A DNA stretch of 64,000 nt. Source: an uncultured Pelagibacteraceae bacterium. GTDB taxonomy: Bacteria; Pseudomonadota; Alphaproteobacteria; Pelagibacterales; Pelagibacteraceae. The stretch spans positions 62,001-126,000 of the forward strand of contig CACJSY010000002.1 of assembly GCA_902596205.1 (NCBI GenBank). The letters run 5' to 3'. Below the pieces are notes generated by a model that ran no database searches, had not been told where the DNA came from, and saw only the letters and a list, made by a program, of their open reading frames with translations. Position numbers and translations under genes: made by a program. This document shows, piece by piece, positions 1 through 8,634 of the stretch. Positions within the stretch are counted from its first letter, which is position 1, and each line of letters begins with the position of its first letter.

Positions 1-125
1 CTTTGGTATGCACTGACTGGACTGATGAAATGATTAAAAAACATAAAGGTATTTATGATCACTTACGATTAAAACTTCTTACAGGAAAATTTAATAAATG
101 GATGCGAACAAAAGCATATAAATAA
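1..125 (+). CDS. C-terminal fragment of an unrecognised protein (5' end outside window)
   Basis: A reading frame is open from the window edge to a TAA at 123-125, giving about 40 residues that are rich in Lys, Trp and Tyr and end in MRTKAYK. The next gene starts only 4 bases after the stop, so the two may be co-transcribed. The fragment is too short to assign a family and I recognise no motif in it. It is reported only as the probable tail of a gene lying upstream of the window. Confidence 0.5.
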   Translation, partial: LVCTDWTDEMIKKHKGIYDHLRLKLLTGKFNKWMRTKAYK

Positions 126-129
126 ACAT

Positions 130-684
130 ATGAAGCGTTTAATTCTATACCTCTTTCTTATCCTCTTCAGCTTCCAAGTTTCATCCCAGGCAAATGATAT
201 CAAAGACTTTCAGATAGACGGGATAAGTATAGGAGATAGTTTGTTGGATCATTATAATGAAAAAGAAATTTCTAAAGCTCTAGATGTGTATAGTGACAAA
301 AAATATACCCAAAAAACACTTTTAGCAAATCAATCTAGTTCTTATGAACAACTTCAATTTGCTTACAAAAGTTCAGACCGAAAAAAAATTATTGTAGGTT
401 TAGGTGGTGTTATTTTTTTTTCAAATAATATATCTAAATGCAAAAAAGAAATGAAAAAAATTAGCGCGGAAGTAACTAATTTATTTCCTAATACCAATAA
501 AAAAGAATGGGGAAAATCTAAAATGTCAGGAGGTGATTATTTTCCAATAACGTTTAAATTTGCAGATGGTTCTGCCGCAATGGTCGCTTGTTATGAATGG
601 AATAAGGAATCGGGGGTTGAAGACAATTTAAAGGTTACTTTATATTCTGCTGAATTTAGTCAGCATTTAAATAAAAATAATTAA
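130..684 (+). CDS. Secreted hypothetical protein, 184 aa
   Basis: The protein starts with a typical Sec signal peptide: positive residues KR, a hydrophobic core around residues 4-18, and a likely cleavage near SSQA-N at about residue 22. The mature part is mixed alpha/beta with the phrase DGISIGDSLLDHY near residues 30-42 and one Cys pair (around residues 104 and 154). This type of small periplasmic protein with an ISIGDSL-like segment is common in Pelagibacter genomes, but its role is not known to me. It is probably periplasmic. It sits 4 bases after the preceding gene fragment and ends about 100 bases before the 3' side of the tmRNA gene, which is on the opposite strand. Confidence 0.75.
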   Translation: MKRLILYLFLILFSFQVSSQANDIKDFQIDGISIGDSLLDHYNEKEISKALDVYSDKKYTQKTLLANQSSSYEQLQFAYKSSDRKKIIVGLGGVIFFSNNISKCKKEMKKISAEVTNLFPNTNKKEWGKSKMSGGDYFPITFKFADGSAAMVACYEWNKESGVEDNLKVTLYSAEFSQHLNKNN

Positions 685-729
685 TTTCAAATAATTCCCC
701 CCGCAAACGCTATTTTTCTTTCTTCAGTG

Positions 730-745
730 TGTCACCAGTGTGACA
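730..745. other. Small stem-loop beyond the 3' side of the tmRNA gene
   Basis: A perfect 6-bp inverted repeat, TGTCAC/GTGACA around a 4-base loop, lies between the end of the secreted hypothetical gene and the end of the minus-strand tmRNA. There is no T-tract directly after it on the minus strand. On the plus strand a T-rich run begins several bases later. It may be a weak terminator for the plus-strand gene or a processing signal for the tmRNA precursor; the sequence alone does not decide. Confidence 0.35.
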
Positions 746-784
746 AGAATATTTTTTTCGTTATATTCGTTAGCAACTACGCTC

Positions 785-1058
785 TATTCAGATTCAGGAA
801 GGGGCGTTCTGTTGCCAGGTGCCCCGGACCCCGTTACTTAATTAACAAAGTTAATTAAGCTGCAAGTGCAAATTTTTGATTTGCATTTATAAATTAGCCC
901 GTTACGTCGGAACCATCTCGTACGAAAGAATAGCCTTTAGACATCCGTCGATCCTGATTCACCCCCATAAGTTGTAAATGGTGGAGGTGGTGGGTACTGC
1001 CCCCACGTCCGTAATGTTTATTACGAAATTCGTTTATCGTCATAGTTGGAAAACCAAC
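785..1058 (-). ncRNA. ssrA: Transfer-messenger RNA, circularly permuted two-piece form
   Basis: Read on the minus strand. The acceptor piece comes first and ends at an encoded ACCA (982-979), preceded by CACCTCC (989-983) and a T-arm-like segment. Twelve bases later, at 966, the coding piece begins with GGGGGTGAATCAGGATCGAC, close to the standard tmRNA 5' end. GGGGGTG pairs with CACCTCC over seven base pairs and places a G-U wobble at the third pair, the alanyl-tRNA synthetase identity element. A tag frame runs from GCA (884-882) as ANQKFALAA and ends in TAA (857-855); the ALAA ending is typical of proteolysis tags. A 9-bp hairpin (838-858) and GC-rich pairing follow. This order, acceptor half before coding half, is the alphaproteobacterial split tmRNA that rescues stalled ribosomes with SmpB. 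The outer ends are approximate. Confidence 0.92.
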
Positions 1059-1064
1059 ACTATT

Positions 1065-1092
1065 AATATAAAACTCTTATAGAGAGATTCAA
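1065..1092 (-). promoter_or_regulatory. Probable promoter of the tmRNA gene
   Basis: On the minus strand TTGAAT (1092-1087) and TATATT (1070-1065) are separated by 16 bases. The expected start of transcription, about 7 bases after the -10 box, falls at position 1058, exactly where a GTTGG-AAAA-CCAAC type hairpin (1045-1058) opens the acceptor half. The match supports 1058 as the 5' end of the tmRNA precursor. It lies in the spacer shared with the divergent thyX gene. Confidence 0.5.
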
Positions 1093-1106
1093 TAAATTAT
1101 TTCAAA

Positions 1107-2054
1107 ATGAAACTTACACCAGAACAAAAGCAAGAAATTGCGGATCAACAAACCCAAAAAAACACAACTAAACGTGTTACATCTCAAGAGTTAGAAAAGA
1201 TTCTTTATGAAGCTTTACCTGTCTTAGATCATGGTTTTGTGAGAGTGGTTGACTATATGGGAGATGATAGTTCAATAGTTCAGTCAGCAAGAGTATCGTA
1301 TGGAAAGGGAACAAAAAAAGTTTCAACTGATGAAGGGTTAATCAAATATTTAATGAGGCATTGGCATTCGACACCTTTTGAAATGTGTGAAATAAAATAT
1401 CATGTAAAACTTCCAATTTTTATTGCACGTCAATGGATAAGACACAGAACTGCAAACGTTAATGAATACTCAGCAAGATACTCAATATTGGATAAAGAAT
1501 TTTATATTCCAAGCAAAGATCAATTATCGGCTCAATCAACTTCAAACAGACAGGGACGAGGAGATTTGATAACTGGAGACCAAGCTGATGAAGTGTTAAA
1601 AATTTTAAAGGATGATGCTACACGAACTTACGGTAATTATGAAAAAATGCTTAATGAGAGATTTGATGGAACGACTATAGACGAAAATAAAGCTGGACTT
1701 GCAAGAGAACTTGCCAGAATGAACTTAACCTTAAACTCTTATACCCAGTGGTATTGGAAAACTGACTTATTAAATTTGCTTAACTTTTTATTTTTAAGAG
1801 CTGACAGTCATGCTCAATATGAAATTCGTGTCTATGCTGAGGTAATGTTAGAAACTGTAAAAAAATGGGTTCCCATTACACACGCTGCATTTCTAGATTA
1901 CAGAGTTGGGGCTGCCCATGTTTCAGCTAAAGGATTAAAAGTAATAAGATCTATGTTAAATGGTAATAAGATTAATTATGAGAATTCTGGTTTAGGCAAA
2001 AGGGAATGGAACGAGTTAATGGAAACCTTAGAGCTTAAAAATAAATTAATTTAA
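1107..2054 (+). CDS. thyX: FAD-dependent thymidylate synthase ThyX
   Basis: ThyX makes dTMP from dUMP using methylene-tetrahydrofolate, with FAD and NADPH doing the reduction; it is unrelated to ThyA. The signature RHRxxxxNEYSxRY is complete at residues 112-125 ([14 protein letters not shown]). The 315-residue length fits proteobacterial ThyX. A short Lys/Gln-rich N-terminal extension of about 30 residues precedes the conserved domain. The gene diverges from the tmRNA and overlaps the convergent PQQ dehydrogenase gene by 9 bases at its 3' end. No thyA is present in the window. The assignment is firm from the motif. Confidence 0.97.
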   Translation: MKLTPEQKQEIADQQTQKNTTKRVTSQELEKILYEALPVLDHGFVRVVDYMGDDSSIVQSARVSYGKGTKKVSTDEGLIKYLMRHWHSTPFEMCEIKYHVKLPIFIARQWIRHRTANVNEYSARYSILDKEFYIPSKDQLSAQSTSNRQGRGDLITGDQADEVLKILKDDATRTYGNYEKMLNERFDGTTIDENKAGLARELARMNLTLNSYTQWYWKTDLLNLLNFLFLRADSHAQYEIRVYAEVMLETVKKWVPITHAAFLDYRVGAAHVSAKGLKVIRSMLNGNKINYENSGLGKREWNELMETLELKNKLI

Positions 2055-4208
2055 TTTGAACGCTATCATTTGGTCGCCTAAATTCTCATCATAGCCAAAA
2101 AACTTTCCTCCTCCTGAGTTTACCAATATATACTGCTCCCCTTCATAATAATATGTCATTGGAGATGAAGAGCCAGCAAAGGGTAATTGATATTCCCAAA
2201 TTTTTTCACCTGATTTGGAGTCATAAGCATATAAAAATTTATCTGGGGTTCCAGTCGCAAAAAATAAATTTCCCGCAGTACTCAAAACTCCTCCAAAATT
2301 TTTATCTCCCAAAATTTTCCCTGAACTTGTTTTTCTTGATCCAAATGGAATTGACCAATTTATTTTTCCAGTGTTAATATCTATTGCATTTATTTTCCCC
2401 CATGGTGGAGTAGATGCAGGTAATTTATCTTTGTCTAAAAATAATTGCCACGAGCCCCATTCTCTTAGTAAATTATATTTCTTTAAAATTCCATCATGCT
2501 CATTAAAATAATTTTTAATTTTTTTAAGCTCATCCTCACTCAAATTTGGCATACCTTTCACATATGAATGAGAGTAATTAAAATTTTCCAAATTATCTAA
2601 AGATTTTATTTTATTTGTAAAACTTACACCTATTAAGCTAGGTATATAAGTATCCCCCTCTGTTTCACCTGCATATTTACCTTTACGATTAATTCCATGA
2701 CAGCTTTGGCATTTCATCTCATATAAACTTCTTCCCTTTGCATCAATTAAATAAGGTAATTTTGAATAAACTGTTTTTATAGTTTCACTAGTTATTTTTT
2801 TAGATTTTTTCTGAAAAGGTGAAGCGTAGTCATCTTTTGAAAAAAATGAAAAAAATTTGTCATTTAAATTAACAACTTTATTAAGTAACCTATCATAATA
2901 ATAACTTCTTAGAACCCATGGATAATGATTTGAAGGTATTATAATTTGATTATTAACAAGATCTAAAGTCCCTCCATACCATGAAGGTCCTCCATGCAAA
3001 CCATACATCAATACATCATATTCTAAAGATAATGGTATAAACTCTTTATTAAATTTCGAATTTCTAGTCCTAAATTTTAAATATTCAATATTTTCTTTGT
3101 CGTTTAACGTTTCTAAAAAACTATCAAGATCGTATTTTTGATCTAAAAGTGGTTCAGGTAATAGTATTTTAGTTTGCTCGGACGAGTAGGTCTGGTTATA
3201 ATTAGACTTATCGGTTTTTAATATTTTAAAATTTTCTTTCTTATCAAATAAAAACTTACAAGTATCAATATTAATTGCTAACACATTGCCAGTTTTTGAA
3301 AATGCATATACAGCTCTCTTTATTTGATTAGAAATGTTGACATCAGTAAAAATTGGACTTCCTACCATATCAAAATCCCAGTGATCATGATGGACATCTT
3401 TAAATTTACACTTAATGTCACCTGTATCACCGTTTAATAATATAAGACTATTTGTATAATCAGGATTAATGTCTGTCTTACCCCATAAATGAACTAGATT
3501 ACTTGTAACGATTGCTACTGTGTTAGTTTTTTTATCGTACGAAAAACCAGACCAAACTCTCGCACCATTAAGATTTAAGGACCAATTTCTTTTTCCTTCT
3601 TTAAGAGAAAAGCTTTCAACTTTATTTAAAAAAGCTACAAGAACTTTTTCTTTATACACAATTGGAGAAAGTAATGATTTGGACTCGCCAAAATATCCCT
3701 CTTTACCTAAGTTTTTATTAATTTGACCTGTTGTTTCATCAATTGCAATTACTCCAGATCCCGTTGAGGCAAAAATAGATTTGTATTGTTCCAAATAAAG
3801 AAGACCTCTTTTAGCAGTCGGATTTTTAAGTTTAATTCTCCATTTTTCTTCACCATTACTCGGGTCGAGAGATATTAAATTATCATTTACTGTTGAAATA
3901 ATTACAGACTTGCCAGTAAATATTGGAGTAATCTGACTATTGTTTTTATTTTTTGGTGTAAAACCATTTTTATGAGTCCACGCAATTTTTAAATTTGAAA
4001 TATTACCTGTATTTATTTCCTTTAATTTGGAAAACTTATGTGCTTCAAAATTACCATTACTAAAATTCCAATATTCTTCTTTAGGAAATGTTTCAGAATT
4101 TAACAGCAAAAAAGAAAAAGTTGTAAAAATTAACACCTTAATACTGAATATTTTATTCAGTACTTCAATTAATTTTATATAGACATAAGTCTTTTGCATA
4201 ACATCCAT
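2046..4208 (-). CDS. PQQ-dependent dehydrogenase with an internal cytochrome c domain
   Basis: A 720-residue quinoprotein. An N-terminal hydrophobic segment (about residues 20-38) probably exports it to the periplasm. PQQ beta-propeller repeats such as [13 protein letters not shown] and [11 protein letters not shown] fill roughly residues 50-450. A c-type haem site CQSCH lies at residues 500-504, with a likely axial Met in [10 protein letters not shown]. Further propeller repeats ([32 protein letters not shown]) follow to the C-terminus, so the haem domain is inserted in the propeller. Related family members oxidise sugars or alcohols and pass electrons to the respiratory chain; the substrate cannot be read here. 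The first ATG overlaps the upstream gene by 44 bases; a second ATG (4199) three codons in is equally possible. No PQQ synthesis genes are in view. Confidence 0.85.
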   Translation of the reverse strand: MDVMQKTYVYIKLIEVLNKIFSIKVLIFTTFSFLLLNSETFPKEEYWNFSNGNFEAHKFSKLKEINTGNISNLKIAWTHKNGFTPKNKNNSQITPIFTGKSVIISTVNDNLISLDPSNGEEKWRIKLKNPTAKRGLLYLEQYKSIFASTGSGVIAIDETTGQINKNLGKEGYFGESKSLLSPIVYKEKVLVAFLNKVESFSLKEGKRNWSLNLNGARVWSGFSYDKKTNTVAIVTSNLVHLWGKTDINPDYTNSLILLNGDTGDIKCKFKDVHHDHWDFDMVGSPIFTDVNISNQIKRAVYAFSKTGNVLAINIDTCKFLFDKKENFKILKTDKSNYNQTYSSEQTKILLPEPLLDQKYDLDSFLETLNDKENIEYLKFRTRNSKFNKEFIPLSLEYDVLMYGLHGGPSWYGGTLDLVNNQIIIPSNHYPWVLRSYYYDRLLNKVVNLNDKFFSFFSKDDYASPFQKKSKKITSETIKTVYSKLPYLIDAKGRSLYEMKCQSCHGINRKGKYAGETEGDTYIPSLIGVSFTNKIKSLDNLENFNYSHSYVKGMPNLSEDELKKIKNYFNEHDGILKKYNLLREWGSWQLFLDKDKLPASTPPWGKINAIDINTGKINWSIPFGSRKTSSGKILGDKNFGGVLSTAGNLFFATGTPDKFLYAYDSKSGEKIWEYQLPFAGSSSPMTYYYEGEQYILVNSGGGKFFGYDENLGDQMIAFKLN

Positions 4209-5754
4209 CTAATATTAAAGTTATATCATATGAATCTAATTTATATTTTGAAACTATATAATTAGCTCCGAGTTCTTTTGCCGCTTTAAAGTTTAATTTT
4301 ATGTTATTTACATCTTTTGGATGATAAAGAGTGGTGTAAACTCTACTTCCAAAATTATCGTAATAATTTTTATAAAATAAATTTGACTCTAATTCATCTT
4401 CTATAATTTTTCGAAATTTCTTTTTATATGAGAGTGGATAGATTGTATGATAACCATCCATAACATGGATATCATGGTAAACTGAAACCATTGGATCTAC
4501 TCCTACTGAAATTACTCTGTTATTTTTTACAATGCTCTTTATTTTAGAGTAATCATAGTGATAGTAGTAACCTTCAAATGTAAATAAATTTTGATAATTT
4601 TCTATTTTGTAAATTTTGTCTTTAACAAAAGGAACTATTAAAGAATTGATTTGAAATAAGATTATAGCAATAAAAACAAACACTGATAAAATTTTAGTGT
4701 AAAAACTCTTTTCTTTTAAAATATAGATTAACGCAAAAGCGTAAAAAAAAACCTCCGCTCTAGCCATATAATCCCAAGTTAATGTTTTAAATATACTTTC
4801 AGAATTATTTATTAAATTTGCAATACCTTCATACTTTAAAAGATCAAGAAATAAACTAGTTAAAATAATTGCTAATAAAGAAATTTTAATTTTAATATCT
4901 TTTGTTAAAAAAAAACCTAGTAAAATAGGAAGTTTTAAAAAACTAAATGGAAGTCCGCGAATAAAGCCGGAACCAATATTTTCAAAATAGGGAATTCCAA
5001 TTAAAGACTTAAAATAAAAAACCAGCACACTCAAAAAAGGTAAAGATGTTCTAACAAATTCCTCTCTATGTAATTCAACAGCAGAGTTTAAGCCAACAAC
5101 GATAATCGGCCAATTTATTGCTAAAATACAAAGTGAAAATAAGGAAAATATTTTTAAGGAATTTAAAAATTTTGTTCTGTCAAAAAAGAAGAAAAAAATA
5201 ATTAGAATTGGAACAAACATTCCTGTCATTACTACATCAGAATTAATTCCAAAAAATATTATTATGATTAAGTGTTTAATATTTAGTCTCTTTTTATATA
5301 AAACCAAATAAACTAGATAAGGTAATATAGCTAAGCCAAAATCTGTCCAGGTAAATATATTCATCGATGCATACAGACAAGCAACGAATGCACATAAATA
5401 TAAATTTTTATTAACTTTTTTAGCTAGAATAAAAAAACTATAATAAGAAATTACTTTTACTAATATATCTATTATCCAATAAGCTAATTCTGTATTAAAA
5501 AAAGAGTATAAAAACATTGACGGAAATAAAGCTCTTCTTAAATATTCTATTTTTATTTCACCATTTAAAAATATTTTAATAGCATCAGCATCACCTCCCA
5601 AAAACTTTCCAATTATTTTGTTATAAATTATCTCTGCATCTAAAGTGTCGTTATAAAAAAGTGTAATTTTGCCAAATATAATTAGAGGGATTAAATAACT
5701 TAAGGATAATATTGATAGAAATATTAAATGTTCTTTTTTTATCAAGTTATTCAT
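4165..5754 (-). CDS. Polytopic membrane protein, DUF6044/YfhO-like (probable GT-C glycosyltransferase)
   Basis: The protein has 529 residues with about ten to twelve hydrophobic segments and a soluble C-terminal portion. An acidic motif FYNDTLDAE (residues about 33-41) follows the first membrane helix, and the C-terminal part has HVMDGYHTIYPLSYKKKFRK, both reminiscent of the DUF6044 family (Bacillus YkoS-like). Members of that group and YfhO act with a polyprenyl-phosphate sugar synthase to glycosylate surface polymers outside the membrane. The gene starts 7 bases after the stop of a gene encoding just such a synthase-like GT2 (5761-6489), which supports a shared function. The family call is from memory of sequence style, so the activity is an inference. 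Confidence 0.6.
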   Translation of the reverse strand: MNNLIKKEHLIFLSILSLSYLIPLIIFGKITLFYNDTLDAEIIYNKIIGKFLGGDADAIKIFLNGEIKIEYLRRALFPSMFLYSFFNTELAYWIIDILVKVISYYSFFILAKKVNKNLYLCAFVACLYASMNIFTWTDFGLAILPYLVYLVLYKKRLNIKHLIIIIFFGINSDVVMTGMFVPILIIFFFFFDRTKFLNSLKIFSLFSLCILAINWPIIVVGLNSAVELHREEFVRTSLPFLSVLVFYFKSLIGIPYFENIGSGFIRGLPFSFLKLPILLGFFLTKDIKIKISLLAIILTSLFLDLLKYEGIANLINNSESIFKTLTWDYMARAEVFFYAFALIYILKEKSFYTKILSVFVFIAIILFQINSLIVPFVKDKIYKIENYQNLFTFEGYYYHYDYSKIKSIVKNNRVISVGVDPMVSVYHDIHVMDGYHTIYPLSYKKKFRKIIEDELESNLFYKNYYDNFGSRVYTTLYHPKDVNNIKLNFKAAKELGANYIVSKYKLDSYDITLILDGCYAKDLCLYKIN

Positions 5755-5760
5755 ATTTAT

Positions 5761-6489
5761 TTAATTAAAAAATTTTATTCTTATTAATTCAAAAAACATT
5801 TTAAAAGTATCAATAAAGATATTAAGTTTACTATCTTTTCTATGAGTCCAATTTACTGGAATTTCATCGATCTTAATATTGTATATTTGACATATTTTGA
5901 TTATCTCAACATCATGAGAAAAACCATTATTTTTTAATTGTTTAAATATTTTTTTAGCAGCTTTTTTTTCATACAATTTAAACCCACATTGGCTATCATT
6001 AAGATTTGTATTAAATAAAAATTTAACAAAGTTAGAAAAAATAATTCCTAAGAACTTTCTATAAAATTTGTAAGTAATTTTTGAGTCAGGTAAACTTCTT
6101 GAACCAAAAAAAACTTTATCTGATGATGTAGAGAGCAAATTGTATTTTTTTTGCCAAATATTTATTTGGTCAAGTGAAACGGAAATATCAGTATCTAAAG
6201 TTAAAATCCATTTTAAGGTTGATTTTCCAACCCCTATTTTAAGAGCATAGCCCTTTCCATAATTACTTTTAAGTTTTATCAAGCGGTATTTTATATTTTT
6301 TCTTTTATTTTTTTTTATAAAGTTAGCTATCCTAAGACTAGATTCATCTTCACTACCATCATCTATAAATAAATACTCGACTTTTGAAAAAATATTTTTT
6401 TTATTAAATTTTAAAATATCTTTAAAAGTAAAATGAAGTCTTTTTTCTTCGTTATATAAAGGAAATATTACAGATAAAGTATTAGCCAT
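5761..6489 (-). CDS. Family 2 glycosyltransferase, polyprenyl/dolichyl-phosphate glucosyltransferase-like
   Basis: The protein has 242 residues and the full set of GT2 nucleotide-sugar features: VIFPLYNEE at the N-terminus, DDGSED (43-48), the metal-binding DTD (99-101), and the Alg5-like phrases GSRSLPDSKI and DSQCGFKLY. This subgroup transfers a hexose from UDP-sugar to a lipid phosphate at the cytoplasmic face of the membrane. It lacks the C-terminal membrane helices of GtrB/ArnC types. It is followed after 10 bases by a DUF6044-like membrane protein and preceded 1 base away by a second GT2, all on the minus strand, so it most likely supplies a lipid-linked sugar to its neighbour. Confidence 0.88.
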   Translation of the reverse strand: MANTLSVIFPLYNEEKRLHFTFKDILKFNKKNIFSKVEYLFIDDGSEDESSLRIANFIKKNKRKNIKYRLIKLKSNYGKGYALKIGVGKSTLKWILTLDTDISVSLDQINIWQKKYNLLSTSSDKVFFGSRSLPDSKITYKFYRKFLGIIFSNFVKFLFNTNLNDSQCGFKLYEKKAAKKIFKQLKNNGFSHDVEIIKICQIYNIKIDEIPVNWTHRKDSKLNIFIDTFKMFFELIRIKFFN

Positions 6490-6490
6490 A

Positions 6491-7492
6491 TTATTTTGCT
6501 ACTTTTTCTGTTTTTATTGATCTATAGATTTTACGCTCAATAAATTTTCTTAAACCAAAAAAATAAACTATCGTACCAAGACCATAAAATATATTTGAGA
6601 GATAGATTGCAATTAGAACTATTAATTTTTCAATAGTACTTTTGACATATTTATTTATATCCCAAAAAATTATCGGAGCACTTAGTAAAATAAATGTAAA
6701 TATTGTATTAAAAAAAAAATTCACATCTTTAAGTAAAAGTAAAATAAGAAAGATTAAAACACCGAATGGAATGAATGCAAATAATCTTTTCTTAATTGTA
6801 TTCTTTGAAGTAAATATATTTAGGCCATAACAAAATCTTTGAAATAAAAAATATTTAAGTTCCCTATCTTCGTGGTAAACAAATATATTTTTTTTGAAAG
6901 AAATTTTTAAATTTTTAAATTTTTTTTTTAATCTAAAAAATAAATCATGATCTTCACCAATATAAATTTTTTCGTCCATACCATTAACATTATTATATAT
7001 CCTTCTTAAAATTAGAAAATTGGACGAATGTAATAGATCTGTATATTTGTTTATACTTTTGTAATTAATGAAATTATATTTAGCAGTAACAAAATAAGAT
7101 CGTTTACAAAAATGTGTTATTTTTTTCCAAAAATTCTCGTAATTGAATGGTAAGTTAGGACCTCCGGTTACCTGGATATTACTTTTTTTTAATTCATTGT
7201 GCGCATTTTTTAACCAATTTTTTCCAGGTGAAGCGTCACTATCTATAAATGCTAAAATATTTGAATTGAATTTTTTAGCTGCCAAATTTCTTTTTTTTGA
7301 CATTGTTTCTTTTGGTAATTTTATTATGTTTATTTTAAACCTGTACTTTTTAAGTAATAACTTATTTTTTGTTTCATCTAATATTATCGTAACGAAAAAC
7401 TTCTTAAATGACTGTCTCGAAATTCCATCTAGACACCTTAGCAATCTATTATCAATACCTATTGATGGAATTATTATATTAATCTTTGACAT
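6491..7492 (-). CDS. Family 2 glycosyltransferase with C-terminal membrane segments
   Basis: The protein has 333 residues. The N-terminal GT-A fold shows INIIIPSIGIDNRLLRCLDG, a KRNLAAKKF segment and the DSDASPG metal-binding motif near residues 83-89, followed by GEDHDLFFRLK, the typical acceptor-side motif of GT2 enzymes. Two or three hydrophobic helices follow between about residues 235 and 315, with a basic tail. It probably adds a sugar to a membrane-bound glycan intermediate. The gene lies between the radical SAM gene (4-base gap) and the second glycosyltransferase (1-base gap), so a single transcript is likely. Donor and acceptor cannot be inferred from sequence. Confidence 0.85.
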   Translation of the reverse strand: MSKINIIIPSIGIDNRLLRCLDGISRQSFKKFFVTIILDETKNKLLLKKYRFKINIIKLPKETMSKKRNLAAKKFNSNILAFIDSDASPGKNWLKNAHNELKKSNIQVTGGPNLPFNYENFWKKITHFCKRSYFVTAKYNFINYKSINKYTDLLHSSNFLILRRIYNNVNGMDEKIYIGEDHDLFFRLKKKFKNLKISFKKNIFVYHEDRELKYFLFQRFCYGLNIFTSKNTIKKRLFAFIPFGVLIFLILLLLKDVNFFFNTIFTFILLSAPIIFWDINKYVKSTIEKLIVLIAIYLSNIFYGLGTIVYFFGLRKFIERKIYRSIKTEKVAK

Positions 7493-7496
7493 TAAA

Positions 7497-8600
7497 TTAT
7501 TTTTTTAGAATCGATCTCACAAGACTAGGCTGGTATCTCCAGTTAGATAAAACATTGTAGCTTAAAGCACATTCATATGTACAATGACAATTTTGCTTTA
7601 AAATATTATTTTTTATCTTTCTTCTTGTGTCTGTATTCCATAAGTCCATAAAGTTCATGTTAAATTCTCTAAGCTCTCCAATTTTATCATTTTCTAAAAT
7701 CTCACATGGAAAAACTGATCCTGAAGCCGAGATAATTCCAAAAAGAGAGCCAGCATGACAAGGACTTATATATTGCGGGCTCATATACATTTTGCGAACC
7801 ATTTCATTTGCAATTTTATCTTTCTCTCTATGTAACTTTCCTTGAATACTAAATAAATTATAATTTTTAAGTATCTTTTTGTTCGAGTCTTCTTCAATTT
7901 GTTTTGAAAGCCAATTGTAGGCATCAAATATTTTTTGTTTACTTTCTTTTGGAGTTTTAAAAACTCCTTCATCTCTCACCGCAATACATTTAATAGAATT
8001 GAATTTATATTTTTCGACAAATGAACGATAGATTTCTTTTATGTTTTCTGAGTTCTGATCACTAATTGTTATTGCTACTACAGGTGTTATTCTCTCATCA
8101 ATTTTCTTGAGCGCATGATAGGTTTCATAACAATTATCAAATAAATGTTTTACTTTTCTAACAGCATTATGTTTTTCAGGCGCATCATCTATTGAAATTT
8201 GAAAAGTCAATTCGATGTGTTTATATTTATTTATTACATTTTTAGCAAAAGAGATTGTTCTATCCGGAAGACTTCCGTTGGTTGTTATATACATAGATTG
8301 TATTGTAGTATTTTTAATATATAAATCGGCTATCTCATTTATTTCTTTTCTAGCGAATGGCTCACCACCAGTAAAATTTATATTTAAGAGTGATTTACCT
8401 AAATTTTTTGTAAGTTTTGAGATCTCATCTAAGCTTAGTTCATTTGCAAAAGTTTTTGGATCATCGAAATCTATAAAACAAAATGAACATCGGGCATTAC
8501 ATCTATTTGTTAAAAAATGAACTAAACTTATGGGTTCGTTCCTGGTAAAATAAAGATTTTTAAGGACTCTTGTAAGTTTTGCTTTTTTAGTAATCATCAA
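7497..8600 (-). CDS. Radical SAM protein with SPASM-type C-terminal cluster domain
   Basis: The protein has 367 residues. The radical SAM CxxxCxxC motif is at C34, C38 and C41, followed by the GGEP motif (FTGGEPFAR) that binds the SAM amino group. The C-terminal part holds a Cys-rich region (CHAG, FPCE, then QNCHCTYEC) typical of SPASM or twitch domains that bind auxiliary 4Fe-4S clusters. It is cytoplasmic. The nearest general relatives are MoaA/PqqE/HpnH-type enzymes, but the specific substrate is not recognisable. It is the first gene of the glycan-type block and is separated by only 4 bases from a GT2 gene, so it may modify a sugar, lipid or peptide used there. It begins with ATG ATG; either is possible. 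Confidence 0.85.
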   Translation of the reverse strand: MMITKKAKLTRVLKNLYFTRNEPISLVHFLTNRCNARCSFCFIDFDDPKTFANELSLDEISKLTKNLGKSLLNINFTGGEPFARKEINEIADLYIKNTTIQSMYITTNGSLPDRTISFAKNVINKYKHIELTFQISIDDAPEKHNAVRKVKHLFDNCYETYHALKKIDERITPVVAITISDQNSENIKEIYRSFVEKYKFNSIKCIAVRDEGVFKTPKESKQKIFDAYNWLSKQIEEDSNKKILKNYNLFSIQGKLHREKDKIANEMVRKMYMSPQYISPCHAGSLFGIISASGSVFPCEILENDKIGELREFNMNFMDLWNTDTRRKIKNNILKQNCHCTYECALSYNVLSNWRYQPSLVRSILKK

Positions 8601-8634
8601 ATTATTTATATTTTCTTAATATATTAATTATACA

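Noticed and set aside
1045-1058. GTTGG-AAAA-CCAAC hairpin as a riboswitch or terminator for thyX
   Set aside because: It falls at the predicted 5' end of the minus-strand tmRNA precursor and is better explained as part of that RNA.
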